64,000 nt of DNA from Atriophallophorus winterbourni (GCA_013407085.1 JACCGJ010000696.1:1-64000), one strand, 5' to 3'; numbered from the stretch's first letter, positions 52,490 through 63,421 are shown. Numbers and translations: made by a program. The notes: generated from the letters alone by a model not told the origin.

Positions 52490-54240
52490 ATGTCAACATC
52501 GACTGTCAAATTTTGGTATACGAATGCCCAATGCTTGACAAACAAAATACACGAATTGACTGAACCAAGTACCACACACTCACTAGACGTCATTGCCGTA
52601 ACTGAGACATGGTTTCATCCAACTTTAACAGACAATGAAGTTGTCATTCAGGGTATGTCTCTACTGCGTCGCGATAGCCTGACTCGAGAAGGTGGTGTTG
52701 CGCTTTACCACATTCGGAGACTGCTCTGCCAAGAGATCACTGATGACGATTTACAACTGCAAGACACATTATGGTGTTCGCTGAATGTTATAGCAGGGGA
52801 AAATGCATAGTGGGTGTGAGTTACCGTTCGCCCTTAGCCGACGAAGCCTACAATTCAGCATTACTTGCAAATATACGCTTAGCGGCTAGCAGATACCGCG
52901 ACAGACTTCTTCTGATCGGAGACTTCAATCTGCCAAACTTTAAGGGAAATTCAGTTCATCCAGAAAATTCGTTAAGTGCTTTATATCAACAGTTGCTGGA
53001 AGAAATTCCACTCTACAAACATATTTTCAACAATACCCGATTTCGTGGTAATGATACGCCGTTTATCCTGGACTTGATAGTGACAAATGCAGAGCACGTG
53101 ATTGAAAGTCTCGCTTATGAAGCTCCGTTAGGACTCAGTGACCACTTAGTTATTACGTTTGATTATTTTTGCCAGGCAATCAGAATAAGTGACATCAGCA
53201 AGCTGATTAGAAAAATCGAGTTTTCACAACTTAAAACTGCTTTTAAGACCCTGGTCTTAAGCACGATCAGTGGCAGTGTATGATAAACGAACTTAAATTT
53301 GCCGTTGAAATGCACTCTCATCTTGTTCCAAAGGTTCGAAAAAATGGATATACATTTAAGCTGAGAAGCCGAACACGAAAATGGTTGACCTTGCGAAATG
53401 CTGCATGGCGGTCTCATCGACATGATATCACTGTTGAGAGTTGGGAGACATTCCGTTTGCTGAGAAATAAAGTAAACAAACTTGTTGTTGATGACAAACT
53501 GAATTATCAAAAACATTTACTCAACAAAATGTAATCAAACCCCAAAATTTTTCTACCAGATTATAAATAACCGGTCTAGGGTGAAACCAGGGGTTACCGC
53601 TCTAAAGACACGTGATGGAACAACAACCACAGCATCGCGATCTGCCGAAGTTCTAGCCCATTTCTTCTCCACTGTCTTCAGCCCACGACTCACCGCTACC
53701 CGCCCCTTAACTCCCGTAATCTCACCCGAAAATGTTTTACAACCACTATTACCTCGGAGATTGTCCTCCGCACATTGCTAAATCTCAACACGAGAAAATC
53801 TCCCGGAGCTGACGAAATTACCCCGCTTTTTCTTAAAAACTGTGCTTATGCTTTGTGTACGCCTCTCACCTACTTGTTTAACCTCTTTTTAATCCAAAGA
53901 TTCGTTCCCTGTGATTGGTAGAGTGGCATCATTACCCCCATCTACAAAGGAGGAAACCGTTCCGAAGTATGCAACAAACGACCAGTAACACTACTACCGG
54001 TGATCTCTAAAGTGATAGAGCGCCTCGTAGCAAACAACGTCACAAAACATATGGAAGTCAATTGCTTTCTCGCAGTCGAACAACACGGCTTCAGAAAAAG
54101 AAACTCTTGCTTTCAAACCTTCTGCTCGTCCTCGATGACTGGACACAAGCCGTAGACAGGTCTCACCATGCACGCTTGTTATCTTGATAAGTCAAAAGCA
54201 TTCGATCGTGTCAACCACAGTCTGTTACTACAAAAAATGT
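52490..54240 (+). pseudogene. LINE-B endonuclease and partial RT, plus-strand copy 2
   Basis: The endonuclease reads VKFWYTNAQCLTNKIHEL, VIAVTETWFHPTLT and GGVALYHIRRLLCQ (52500-52740). After one frame change come GVSYRSPLADEAY and LLLIGDFNLPNFKG (52815-52945), LDLIVTNAEHVIES and LSDHLVITFDY. It is nearly complete. Downstream are KSPGADEI, TLLPVISKVIERLV and CYLDKSKAFDRVN with stops between. RT motifs after A (GVPQG, FADD) are absent, so no active enzyme is possible. Confidence 0.75.
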
Positions 54241-54284
54241 AGCAATGTGACATCAAAGGTTCATTATTACCCTGTTTGGAGGAT

Positions 54285-54980
54285 CAAGGGAGTTGTCTTT
54301 ACATATATCAACCACTTCCGCCAACTTGTTAACTAAACATTGAGCATTTGCATAAATGTATATGATATGATACTGCTTTATCTGGCGATGAATAATGTGA
54401 CATGTGACAAGGCGTTAAACACCGTGATACCCGATCCCTCTAAATAATCAGTGCCGTCGATGATAAAACATGTGAGCTTGTTATTGATCGCCTACTGACG
54501 TTCAATTAGGTCGCGGCGTGAATTGCTCGGTCCGACTCGATTTGAGCCCGACGTACGACGATTATTGCTGTATTGACTTCCTCCATTTGGATGGAAACTC
54601 TGCTAGCCGCTGTCTCCAGACGAGTGTTTTACTTATGACATCGGGTTTAGGTGGACTAAGTCTAGCATCCTTGGGTAATGTTCGTTTTCCTTTTTCCGTG
54701 CCAACCTTATTATTTCGGCCGTATCGCTGGTTAAAAACGTAATCTTCAGGGGTTTCAGCCCATCTTCTTTATATTTTGGCGAAAAAGGAACTTGAAAAGT
54801 GTCCACAACAACGGCATTAGAAATATCTAGAGAACACGCAATGTAGCGCCATTGCTTGACGTCGTGCTCTAGGGTTTCCTTAATCGATGCTCGAGGAGTA
54901 TTTTCTGGTACACAAAGTAGAACTATAATTCGTGATACCGTTTTTTCCTGGCGTTCAAGTTATCCTCCTTTCCCTCCATG
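54285..54980 (-). pseudogene. LINE ORF1 end and endonuclease start (family E), copy 2
   Basis: Identical to 30045-30740 on the minus strand. Confidence 0.65.
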
Positions 54981-55769
54981 GTACATCGGGATATATGCGG
55001 CAGTTTGAGTCGGGATTTGTCTTGAGTAGGTACGCATTCAGCAATACGTTCTCGATATCAGCCTAGCATTTCAAGATTAACTTGAGAAAGCGAAGTTGAA
55101 CATTATGTGCTGAAGTTGAGTGGCGAGTTAGACTAATCACTTTGCCAGAATTACATGTTCAATTTGCATTAATTGGCAAAGTTGAGACCATTTCTCGAAG
55201 TCGTGTTTCTATTTTCTATCAAGCAGGCTTTCTTAGGACTCGCTAACTTTCATACATATCACGCTTAGTCCGTATGTGGAGTTCTTGTTGCGTATCGGAA
55301 AGTCAGACGTTTTAGAATTTAAACCATTTTGGGCTTGTCTTTGTGAGTCGGGTGCAGCAGCTGAGGTCGACCGTAACAGCACTTCCCTGCAAGAATTTTT
55401 TTATTTGATTCCAAAATGGGATTATCCCTGTTTTTTCCTTTTTTGTCACACCAATAGACTTAGTCTCAGATTCCTTCAGCGGTGGTTCCGAAATCGTTGC
55501 ATTGATCACTTGACTACTCACATGATTCACCAGTATTTCCTCCGCACGTCTGTTTTCTATTTTGGATTCAAAATTATCGGCACCGTGCAATGATTTAGCT
55601 CTATAACGAACACATACATAACAGGCACCGGGAACCTTTTCGTTATTTATTACTGCTATTGAATCAGGGTCACATTTACGACGGATTGTTTAATCCTTCA
55701 ACAAATCCTATCCGACTGTACCGAGAACCAGAGACCATGAAATTAATAACCATGAAAACGTAAACAGGC

Positions 55770-56300
55770 ACTACAACTAAGGATTGAAGACCTGGGCTAC
55801 CTAAGAAGCTTCGTCAACAGCCATGGACGTGCGGCTGAGGACATTAAGAGTCTGAACAACAAAACGAAACTCGCGATCAACAACTTGTGAACCAGCGGGA
55901 CCTCTGTAACTGCAAATGCAATAAGCTTTCCCGAGCCTATGCAATCAAAGCACGCGTTAGTTTACAAAGAGCCATTTTCCCCTCCAAATGCCCGCAAGTC
56001 TGACTTCAACAAAGATATTGCTGCGGAAAACGTAAAATTTTGTGCATACAAAAGTACGAAACTTCTACACTTCAAAAATATCTCAAACGCGGAGGGGTCC
56101 AATGCCGATCTTTTCCGATCAATAAGGCCACATTTCGCCCAGCAATCGCCGACAGTTCCATGCAAGAGGCGAAACGCTCGATAGCGTTCACGTAGTACAA
56201 CCGTGGAGCGAGAACGAAGCTTCCCAATTCTGTTTCGGGGTCAGCCTGAAAAATAATCGCGATTTAGAGAAATGCATAACCACAGGGGACGCAACTGCAT
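55770..56300 (+). pseudogene. Possible LINE ORF1 fragment, copy 2
   Basis: Identical to 31530-32060; same doubts. Confidence 0.35.
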
Positions 56301-56795
56301 GTGCGCGACTGAAAAATTAATTTCGTGTCAGTTGTCAATTTGTCTAACAGGAGAACCATTGTTCACAAAAGTATCAAACACCGACAAACATTTCGATCAA
56401 ATCTAGTAAGTAAGCACCACGGAAAAGCTAGACACACTGGGCGCGTAAACGCAAAGCTTGGTTAACGAATATGGCCCTCCGTAAATAATATATGACTCCC
56501 GAAACAAATATATTGCAGCTCTATATTTGTACGTTCTGCTCGTGTCGGCCTAATTCAAGGTTCAAATATTGTCTATCATTTCTGAATTGCTTCGAATAAT
56601 ACGGTTGCTGATTGGTTTGTTCCTACCAGATAAGTGGAAACAGCGCGAAACTGGCAGTGGTGTGTCTGATTAAAATTCAGGAAAAGAAAGATAGTCTATT
56701 AGAAATTTGTTCGAGAATGTGCACTTGTATGTAAAGGGTTGTACAAGAATAAATGATTTAATGCGGTAGTTGCACATGCTGGGTTGAATTAAAAT

Positions 56796-57182
56796 GTATA
56801 CAAGTTGCGCATGTATGCCACTGTTGGGTAAGGTTGGTACGACCAACCTGTTCAATCACATGAGCCCCCATTCATGTAGACTGGGTTTAAAACCCATGAC
56901 CATGAAAATAAACACTCATTTGCATGCATCTCCATCACACACACACACACCCCACGACCGGTTTCGTGCTGTTTGCACACATCAGGTAGGGACAGTAGGA
57001 TCAGAATGAGTGCAAACAGCACGAAACCGGTCGTGTGGTGTGATGGAGATGCATGCCAATGAGTTTTTATATTAATGGCCATGGGTTTTAAACCCAGTCT
57101 ACATGAATGGGGGCTCATGTGATTGAACAGGTTGGTCGTACCAACCTTACCCAACAGTGGCATACAAGCGCAACTTGTATAC
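56796..57182. repeat. Long inverted repeat (Penelope-like terminal units), copy 2
   Basis: Arms 56796-56978 and 57010-57182, identical to 32556-32942. Confidence 0.85.
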
Positions 57183-57227
57183 CATTCTTCCACTGTTTCC
57201 GGCGGATGCGGATCCTGATCCTACTGT

Positions 57228-57269
57228 CCCTACCTGATGAGTGCAGACATCACGAAACCTGTCGTGGGG
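57228..57269 (+). ncRNA. Hammerhead ribozyme motif, copy 2, weakened stem II
   Basis: Same CTGATGA core, GAAAC and stem I as copy 1. The second strand of stem II reads TCAC instead of GCAC, which loses the innermost pair and leaves three. The core is otherwise intact, so cleavage may persist at a lower rate. That difference is one of the first after 4.1 kb of identity between copies. Confidence 0.75.
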
Positions 57270-57541
57270 TGCGCGTGTGATGGAGATACATGCAAATGAG
57301 TTTTAATATAAAACGTATACAGTTTTGAAAACTTATTTCGGCAATACCAATGGTTGCAAGTTGAATATCGAGCAGTTCAATCAATCATTCAAAGCAATTC
57401 AAAGTTTTAATGGTCCAAAAAGCAAATGCTTTACAATAACCATAGATTAAAAATATAGGGAATGCATAAAAACAACCCAAATGTTTAATCAATATGGAAA
57501 GTCAGCATGTGCGAGGTTGGATTTGGTCAACATATACTTGT

Positions 57542-57601
57542 CAAAGTAATGTGTTGCTCACATCCCCGCACTTACACTTATGTGAGCAACACATTACTTT
57601 G
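57542..57601. repeat. Perfect 22-bp hairpin, copy 2
   Basis: Arms 57542-57563 and 57580-57601, with a 16-base loop (one base shorter than copy 1). The arms are unchanged. Confidence 0.85.
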
Positions 57602-57613
57602 TTCATCCACAAA

Positions 57614-58200
57614 CGCCTTGAGTGCTTGACCGAGGATCACTAAGTGATTCTGTGTTTGAACACCGTGGTTGATTGTTCGAACCCTATGTAACAATGGTAT
57701 TCAAGCATAAATTTGTTTATATACTTGTCAAGTTCAGCCTTGAACATGTTCAGGCTTGATGCACAAATGATATGTAGAGGCAGAGAGTTCCATATAAAAT
57801 AAAATAGGACGGCAAAGAGGAACCTTCGACAATTTGATCTGGGGTGTGGAATAATTAAATTGTAGCCCTGCGATGTACTACCACGTGCTTCTTGTCCATG
57901 AAACAGGTGTTCAAGTGGATGATCCACTGTGTGCAGAATGTTCAACAGTAGGATCATATCACGACAAGTCACACAGGTTTAGAGTTGCTATCCGCTCCTC
58001 GTATGGCCTGTTATATAGTCCGGTCACCAGTTTTGTAGTGCGGTGGTATACGCGTTGCGGCAAGATCATGTCCTTTTTTAACCATGGGTACCATGCTTGA
58101 ACAGCGTACTTCATCGTTGGCCTGATATAGGTGTTAATTATCCGTGGGAGTATCTGCTTTGTGAAACTACCGAAGATCCTTCTGAGAAGTGTTAAGCTTT
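57614..58200 (-). pseudogene. LINE family D 3' coding fragment, reversed, copy 2
   Basis: Counterpart of 33385-33960 with scattered substitutions (for example HPLEHLF for HPLERLF). Confidence 0.65.
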
Positions 58201-58485
58201 GACTTTTTGTATATCACAGAACACTGCCGTGAAGACTTCAAGTTACTGCTAATCCACACACCCGATTGCAGTATGCTGCGGTTAACACGTTCAAAAGCTT
58301 TAGAGCGTAAACGTCAGATTCCGGACTTTGGCCGATGAGCTCAATCACTGATTGGAAAAATTATGTTTAAAACTTAAACTTTACAAGTGATTTTGCATTA
58401 CTGATATAAATAGGCTGGTGGCAGTTAAATTAGGTCTAGTGAGTATCTAAAGTCTAAAGACCCGAAAGACAAAACGAAAGCTTAC

Positions 58486-58804
58486 TGAGACAATGCAATA
58501 ATCGCATAAAGTTCAAAAAGAGCATGGGCTAATAACTCAGGAGCACAACGTACCAACGGTTTATAAACCGGGTAGGCTAACCAGGTGAACTTCATCGGTG
58601 AAATTGGCTCGGCCACGTCAATGTACTTGTCTCGCAATGTACCGATTGGATCTTCTACGCGAGTAGGCTCAGTGAACACACTCCATAGGAAGTTGTGCCC
58701 GGAAGTCGTCGGCATGCCAATCAAGGAATGGAAAGCACAGTTATTTTGACTGTATCCCGTTTTTGTAGGCAAGATGATTGGAATGGCATCAGGTTGGAGG
58801 AATT
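58486..58804 (-). CDS. Prenylcysteine-oxidase-like gene, copy 2, exon 4 of those visible
   Basis: 319 bases from AG (58806-58805) to GTAAGC (58485 on). It enters in phase 1 and leaves in phase 2. It encodes FLQPDAIPIILPTKTGYS, IGMPTTSGHNFLWSVF, a KYIDVAEPISPMKFTW block, WLAYPVYKPLVRC and ELYAIIALSQ. The WLAYP-YKP segment and the following small-residue helix are the most recognisable match to prenylcysteine oxidase. The frame is open to the donor, unlike copy 1. The final exon, which should carry the last 40 or so residues, is not visible downstream; LINE sequence follows. Confidence 0.78.
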
Positions 58805-59377
58805 CTGGATAAGATCATAAAGAATTCAATGCTGTAATTCGTCGCGTTAAGGGAAAAAATCGGCGATACACGTATTTAGAGTAACCTGTTCCGAGTAATT
58901 TTGGTGATGTGTAAAGTAACAAACAAAAGTTGTAGAGTTCGTGTGGTAAAGTTTGACCACAAACGGCTCGAGACTGCAGTGGAACACGGATTATTTAAAA
59001 CTGTACAATTAATGCCAAAAAGAATAGGTACTGGACGTGAGGGCGGGGTATGCTTTATACAGACTGTAAATCACGTGAAACTCAGCAATGGGGCAAACTT
59101 GACCCGAACGACACGGCTGGTTACGGGCCTTTCACTTCTAGTTTGTGAAGTGGCTTCCTGTTGACATGCAGTCATTCAAACTGACTGGTACGTTTAAATA
59201 GTTTCGATTATTCATTTATCTGATGCCCAAGCTGGCGTGAGCCCAAACGAAAAATTAGATAAAAGCGAGAACAGGGGCGGACACACTAAATACATTCTCT
59301 GTAATAATGAGATTCAGCAAACACCATTGGTAAACAGCAGGAGTTCTACCAACTTTTAGAAACCGATATTAACCAAC

Positions 59378-59580
59378 CTGGTTTAACACCGAATGCAGAT
59401 TCCTTCAGCGTTCCTTCCATGATGGTCCTTTCCATGCGTAAAAATGTCTCTGTGGGTAATTTAATATTACCGGATGCTTTCAATACCGATTCCTGATGTA
59501 ACGGGGCGGCGATAACAATATAATCAAAAGTATCTGATATTGTTTCATCCGAAGAATTCGGAGAATATTCCAAACGGTAT
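59378..59580 (-). CDS. Prenylcysteine-oxidase-like gene, copy 2, exon 3 of those visible
   Basis: 203 bases, AG acceptor and GTTGGT donor. It encodes the same segment as copy 1, YRLEYSPNSSDETISD to FGVKP, with FDYIVIAAPLHQES in place of FDYVVIAAPL. Joining to the next exon gives a clean GVKP-EFLQPD reading. Confidence 0.78.
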
Positions 59581-59657
59581 CTGAAAGAAAAGAGAAAATA
59601 ATTACCAAGCGAATAAACCCACTAACCCTTGAGAAATTAGATGGTAAGCAGCTTGCC

Positions 59658-59735
59658 TATCTATCTGTCTATCTATCTATCTATTTATCTATCTATTTAT
59701 ATTTTTATATCTATATACCTATCTGACAATCTACG
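59658..59735 (+). repeat. (TATC)n microsatellite, copy 2, contracted
   Basis: Interrupted TATC/TATT array, about half the length of the copy at 35476-35628. Confidence 0.9.
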
Positions 59736-59877
59736 TACACACATGTTTCATTTACCTTTCACACATTTTTACACCACTCTGAATAATAGCGTGTTCATTT
59801 ACACTCCAATGACAGTAATAGACATGGTATAAATGAAACTTTTCAGAAGGAATAGTAGAAAACTGCGAGAAACTCAC

Positions 59878-60046
59878 CGATTGTCTGGTTCTGGAAGGAT
59901 CCTCCTCACTTGGGCAGCTATGAAATCCTTTGGATTCCCCTCTGGATTGTCAGCCAAAGCGGCTTCAACTAATTTCTGCGGTATTTTATCATTCCCTTCT
60001 TTGACAGAACATGGTGTACCGGCGACCGTTATCAAGCTTATCAGCC
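59878..60046 (-). CDS. Prenylcysteine-oxidase-like gene, copy 2, exon 2 of those visible
   Basis: 169 bases, AG acceptor and GTGAGT donor. It encodes LISLITVAGTPCSVKEGNDK to RILPEPDN. The first two bases complete the glycine codon begun by the exon at 61847-62058, giving SVG-LISLITV. That matches the VGAVSL...VEGGNK order in human PCYOX1. Confidence 0.78.
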
Positions 60047-60402
60047 CTTAATATGAAAAATGGAAATGAATGCTATATATTTAAGCGGAATCGGTCAACT
60101 CGAGGTAAAATTAGGGCAAATGTGCTTTATTCTACCGCCTACCCTTAACTAGGAGTAAAATGCGCAATGAATGTGAAACAGCTAAAACATTATGAACACA
60201 ACGTTATCACGATTCACCGGGTTGAGTAGTCTTGAGAATACCACCTTAAGTACAACCAGGTGAGTGGGATATAAAATCAAAAGAAGCTAAATAAAGAAAA
60301 TGAAAAGAAATTTGTGTGCAGTCGGGTGGAGCAGTTTTTGCGTGACGTTGCACTTCTGGAACGGAAGCTTCATCGGAGCAAAAGGGATAGTCAGGACTAG
60401 TT

Positions 60403-60504
60403 GCTATTCGTGCTATTCCTGGATAAAGGGCTTATCCTTATGTTGCACCAAAACCGAGCAGATAGTTTTCCCTTTCGTATACGGTACACGTATGAATGCC
60501 TAAA
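60403..60504 (-). repeat. ~100-bp direct repeat, Penelope-derived, unit 1
   Basis: Nearly identical to 61074-61175. On the minus strand it encodes FIRVPYTKGKLSARFWCN, part of the PLE linker region, so it is a small duplication of the PLE at 61070-61800. Confidence 0.8.
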
Positions 60505-60786
60505 TAGTATTCCAACCACTACCTCTATTTTCACCTTACAGCTGAAAAGCCTATTTTAAACCTAGAGGGTTTAAGTCACGTAGGTATAAATAGAATCAGT
60601 GGTTCGTCTGCCTAATATATATAGTATTCTCATCCATCTGATACAAGTGGACAAGGTCAAGGTCTGTTCACATTGGGGCTCACATCTATAAAAGTTGAGG
60701 CTTAACAAAGTTCAGGTTAAACAATGTTTTGTGAAAAACAAAAATTTAATCAACTAATGATTATAAGGTGAATATTAGCGACTTAC

Positions 60787-60940
60787 TGTCGCATCATTGC
60801 TGAGCTCCAGATTACGGATATTTCTGCCCAAACCACAATATTGACCGCAAGTCCACCTTCCTTAGCAATTTCGACCACCTCAGGATGCAAGCTCCCGCCA
60901 TACGGTTTAATACCGCGTTTTACCTCATCGACAGCGTGAC
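60787..60940 (-). other. Candidate orphan exon, unrecognised protein
   Basis: A 154-base open stretch is bounded by a good acceptor (AATACAG) and a consensus donor (GTAAGT). It encodes HAVDEVKRGIKPYGGSLHPE, then VVEIAKEGGLAVNIVVWAEI. Entry phase fits the 61847 exon but its exit phase does not fit the exon at 60046, so it is not simply an extra prenylcysteine-oxidase exon. I do not recognise the sequence; chance or a fragment of another gene is possible. Confidence 0.3.
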
Positions 60941-61069
60941 CTGTATTGAATGTTCATGGGCATCATGGGCTGCCTTTTGACTTGCTTTCAATGTTCCTCG
61001 ATTCTGGTGTGAAGTTCTCTGGAAGTAGGACCTATGTGCACACCAGTGCAAATCTGATGTTTAATTCTG

Positions 61070-61800
61070 TAGTTTCTATTCGTGCTATTCCTGGATAAAG
61101 GGCTTATCCTTACGTTGCACCAAAACCGAGCAGATAGTTTTCCCTTTCGTATACGGTACACGTATGAACGCCTAGTTCAAAATTTTACTGAATGCTTTAG
61201 ATGAACCATTAACATACGTTATACAAACCGCATCTAACCAATTCTTCTCTGATTTCCACAATGGGTATTTCACACTCATCAAATGGCTTTTTACAAATCT
61301 TTTGGATGACCGTGGTCTAGTTAGCTTCACAATGAGCCGGTTTTCGATCATTTTCATTGCTGCACTGATGTGCTATCTTATGGAAGATGCACGAAGCTAT
61401 GGACATGGAGACATGTCTGGGATGAGCGGAGATGTATCACAAAGCAGCATCTGTATCGGCGGGTTTTCGAAAGACTATTTATCGTTCCAAATACATTCTG
61501 CGCCACATTCCAAACACGAGAGGGTGCGTGTGACAGATTCCAGTTCCTTTGTGACCGTTATCCTGAGGTCCAGATCATTCAACTAGTTAAATAAGTCTTT
61601 TTAATTTTACCGCTTTATGATGACAAACGTGTCATTCACGTAGCGCCACCATGACTTTGTCTCAATGTCTACATTGTAAAGGATCATGTTCTCACAGTAC
61701 ACCATATACATATTAGCAGATATCTGTGAACCAATTGCATTTTTTCCATTATGAATACACGATCACCCCCGAACGTATTCCAATCAATTAACTAAAGATA
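61070..61800 (-). pseudogene. Penelope-like RT, decayed, reversed
   Basis: The minus strand reads ISANMYMVYCENMILYNVDI, then WWRYVNDTFVIIKR near 61640. That is the RT catalytic motif with the first Asp changed to Asn. VFRKPADTDAAL is near 61470, the usual V-Y-R-K-P-T-x-T-D block after the palm. VCITYVNGSSKAFSKILN is near 61200 and FIRVPYTKGKLSARF near 61160. Order and spacing fit a PLE RT up to the linker. Several frame changes and stops occur, and no GIY-YIG domain follows on this strand. Confidence 0.7.
61074..61175 (-). repeat. ~100-bp direct repeat, Penelope-derived, unit 2
   Basis: Partner of 60403-60504, with two to three differences seen. This one is in its original PLE context. Confidence 0.8.
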
Positions 61801-61846
61801 ATTTTCATTAATGTAGTTAAATGCATGACTGAGGTTGATCACGTAC

Positions 61847-62058
61847 CAACGGAACCACGAGCGCTCAAATCCTGACAATAGTTGTTGGAGATCAGGCCAT
61901 GACACCATTCTTCCTTGACTATGTCAGGCACGGCAGTCCGGCGGACCAACATCTCTTCAAAGTCCATACCGGTGGTTTTGACGAAATACCCCCCAAGATA
62001 TCGCAGCATTTCTGTCGGTGTTGTGAAACACATTCCTGATTCTTGTGCAGGGTAAATG
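61847..62058 (-). CDS. PCYOX1: Prenylcysteine-oxidase-like gene, copy 2, exon 1 of those visible
   Basis: 212 bases from AG (62060-62059) to GTACGT (61846 on). It encodes CFTTPTEMLRYLGGYFVKTT, GMDFEEMLVRRTAV and ISNNYCQDLSARGSVG. These line up with the S-V-E-K-L-L-H-A-L-G-G and V-N-Y-G-Q segments of prenylcysteine oxidase 1. Together the four exons give about 300 residues of a protein normally near 500. The enzyme is a lysosomal FAD-dependent thioether oxidase that releases cysteine and the prenyl aldehyde from prenylcysteine. The N-terminal exons with the FAD glycine motif and signal peptide would lie beyond 64 kb. A PCYOX1-like paralogue is equally possible. The symbol denotes family, not proven orthology. 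Confidence 0.72.
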
Positions 62059-62107
62059 CTGTAACGTGAATGAAGTGCGATACATGTATGTATGTGGGAA
62101 ATCACAA

Positions 62108-62176
62108 GCCTGATTCAGGCAAATGCCGAACAGTCAAAGACTGCACGTGGGCTAAGATACTGTCTGGTTGCCCAAC
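62108..62176 (+). repeat. Dispersed ~66-bp repeat, copy 2
   Basis: Matches 8531-8596. Here it lies in an 85-codon frame (62070-62327) rich in cysteine at its start (CDTCMYVGNHKPDSGKCRTV, then DCTWAKILSGCP). The copy at 8531 has a stop in the equivalent frame, so coding is doubtful. Confidence 0.6.
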
Positions 62177-62339
62177 AGAATGGAAAATAGCTATGGCGGT
62201 GAGACTCCAGCGTGTTTTCGCATGCAGCTCACTACCGGGGGCATATCAATTTATAACAGTGTTAGCTGCACAGCGCAGATGTGTTGCACGATTGCATAGC
62301 CGTGCAGGTGCGATACAGCACTCGTAAATTAGTTAGGGA

Positions 62340-63020
62340 TGCTAGTAATGATAAACGAACGCATTTAATTATGATACACTGAACAAAATCAAGGAGCGTA
62401 AGATATATCTCGTCGAATTCACATATTAGTTTGTGCATAACTTCAAGTATTGATATAGGTAACATAAAACGGTGGATACTTTAACTATAGATGGGGTGGC
62501 GGAGTAGCAACGGGTGCAAACGAGTTCTGAGAATTCCGACAGGGTGGGAGCACACTGATAGGCGTTTCGAAAATGAAAAACAACGCAAGAATAGCTGGAT
62601 AGCAACTTAAGTTCATAGAGTATTACAACTCCAGAATTTAATGCGCCATTTGTTGCTAACCGTAATTCGCACGTTTGTGCAACTGTTAGGTTTTAATTGT
62701 GCGTGGATTGGATAGATCTTAAAGTTGAATAAGATGGAATCTGTGGGAAATTAGAAGGGCAAAAATAGTTTGACTACACGACGGAATAGCGTCAGACACA
62801 GACAGTAGAATAAATCGATTGTGGATTTAATGTATTGTTTGAGCTATCCGCCAGGTTGTTTCATTTTATCAAGCTATTCAGCAAACGTTGAAAGGTTTTA
62901 CTTACCTCTCGTTCATGATTATTGATTTCGCGAAAACAAGCTAAATAAAATTTACCTATAGGCGAATACCCAAAAAAGATTATTATGGATAACGAAGGGG
63001 ATCTGAGCACCATATGTTTT
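62340..63020. other. No gene seen
   Basis: AT-rich spacer upstream of the host-gene exon. No exon of the prenylcysteine oxidase N-terminus could be recognised here. Confidence 0.4.
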
Positions 63021-63029
63021 CAATTTTAG

Positions 63030-63300
63030 GCGTTTTGAGCGCTGGAACAGGAATCACTCTGTGATTCTGTATATGAATCTCGGTTCAGTGTAAGAACCCT
63101 ATTTAACAGTATGTAACACCATTCAAGTACGCATTCGTTTGACACGTTACCACTGTTTCGAGGCTCATTGAAACTAATCTCACTGTCTGCGCCAGATGAC
63201 AACAAACAGCCAGAAACCAGTTGTGGTGTGTAAGTAAGGGGATACGAGCACAACACTACAATATTCTGAATACGTTGGGGTTGTAAGGATGCACGACCAT
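63030..63300 (+). repeat. Penelope-like terminal repeat remnant with decayed hammerhead
   Basis: 63056-63140 shares its word order with 33405-33480 (GTGATTCTGT, GAACCCTAT, CATTCAAG). 63190-63235 reads CCAGATGACAACAAACAGCC and AGAAACCAGTTGTGG, a mutated hammerhead block. 63225-63260 continues GTAAGTAAGGGGAT. It lies just upstream of the GIY-YIG fragment, as a terminal repeat of a PLE might. Confidence 0.5.
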
Positions 63301-63370
63301 TTACCAAAATCACACTGTAAGTACCCGCTCATTTGTTATGAAGCAGTCCGACGATTAGCGGGCAATCTAT

Positions 63371-63421
63371 GGTATGTATACATGCATGCATGCATAAATG
63401 TATGCATGTGTATGTATGTGA
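63371..63421 (+). repeat. (TATG/CATG)n simple repeat
   Basis: Alternating TATG, CATG and CATA tetranucleotides just before the GIY-YIG fragment. Confidence 0.85.

Larger units (their letters stand above)
50760..54285 (+). mobile_element. LINE family B, plus strand, longer version (copy 2)
   Basis: Counterpart of 27840-30045 but with the ORF1-endonuclease middle retained. The 5' leader begins near 50810, and ORF1 starts at MSKSRNRTQSNHS (51029). The helical segment is interrupted by a (GAA)n tract. RRM-like units lie near 51800-52300 and the endonuclease from 52490. RT is truncated near 54240. From 53132 onward it is identical to copy 1. Confidence 0.8.

Noticed and set aside
61332..61586. 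Plus-strand frame starting MSRFSIIFIAALMCYL, which looks like a signal peptide of a small secreted protein
   Set aside because: The opposite strand encodes conserved Penelope RT blocks (VFRKPADTDAAL and neighbours) through the same bases, so this frame is most simply a shadow of the PLE.
62070..62327. Cysteine-rich small protein on the plus strand
   Set aside because: Its first half is the dispersed 66-bp repeat, which has a stop in the same frame at 8531; there is no signal peptide or splice support.
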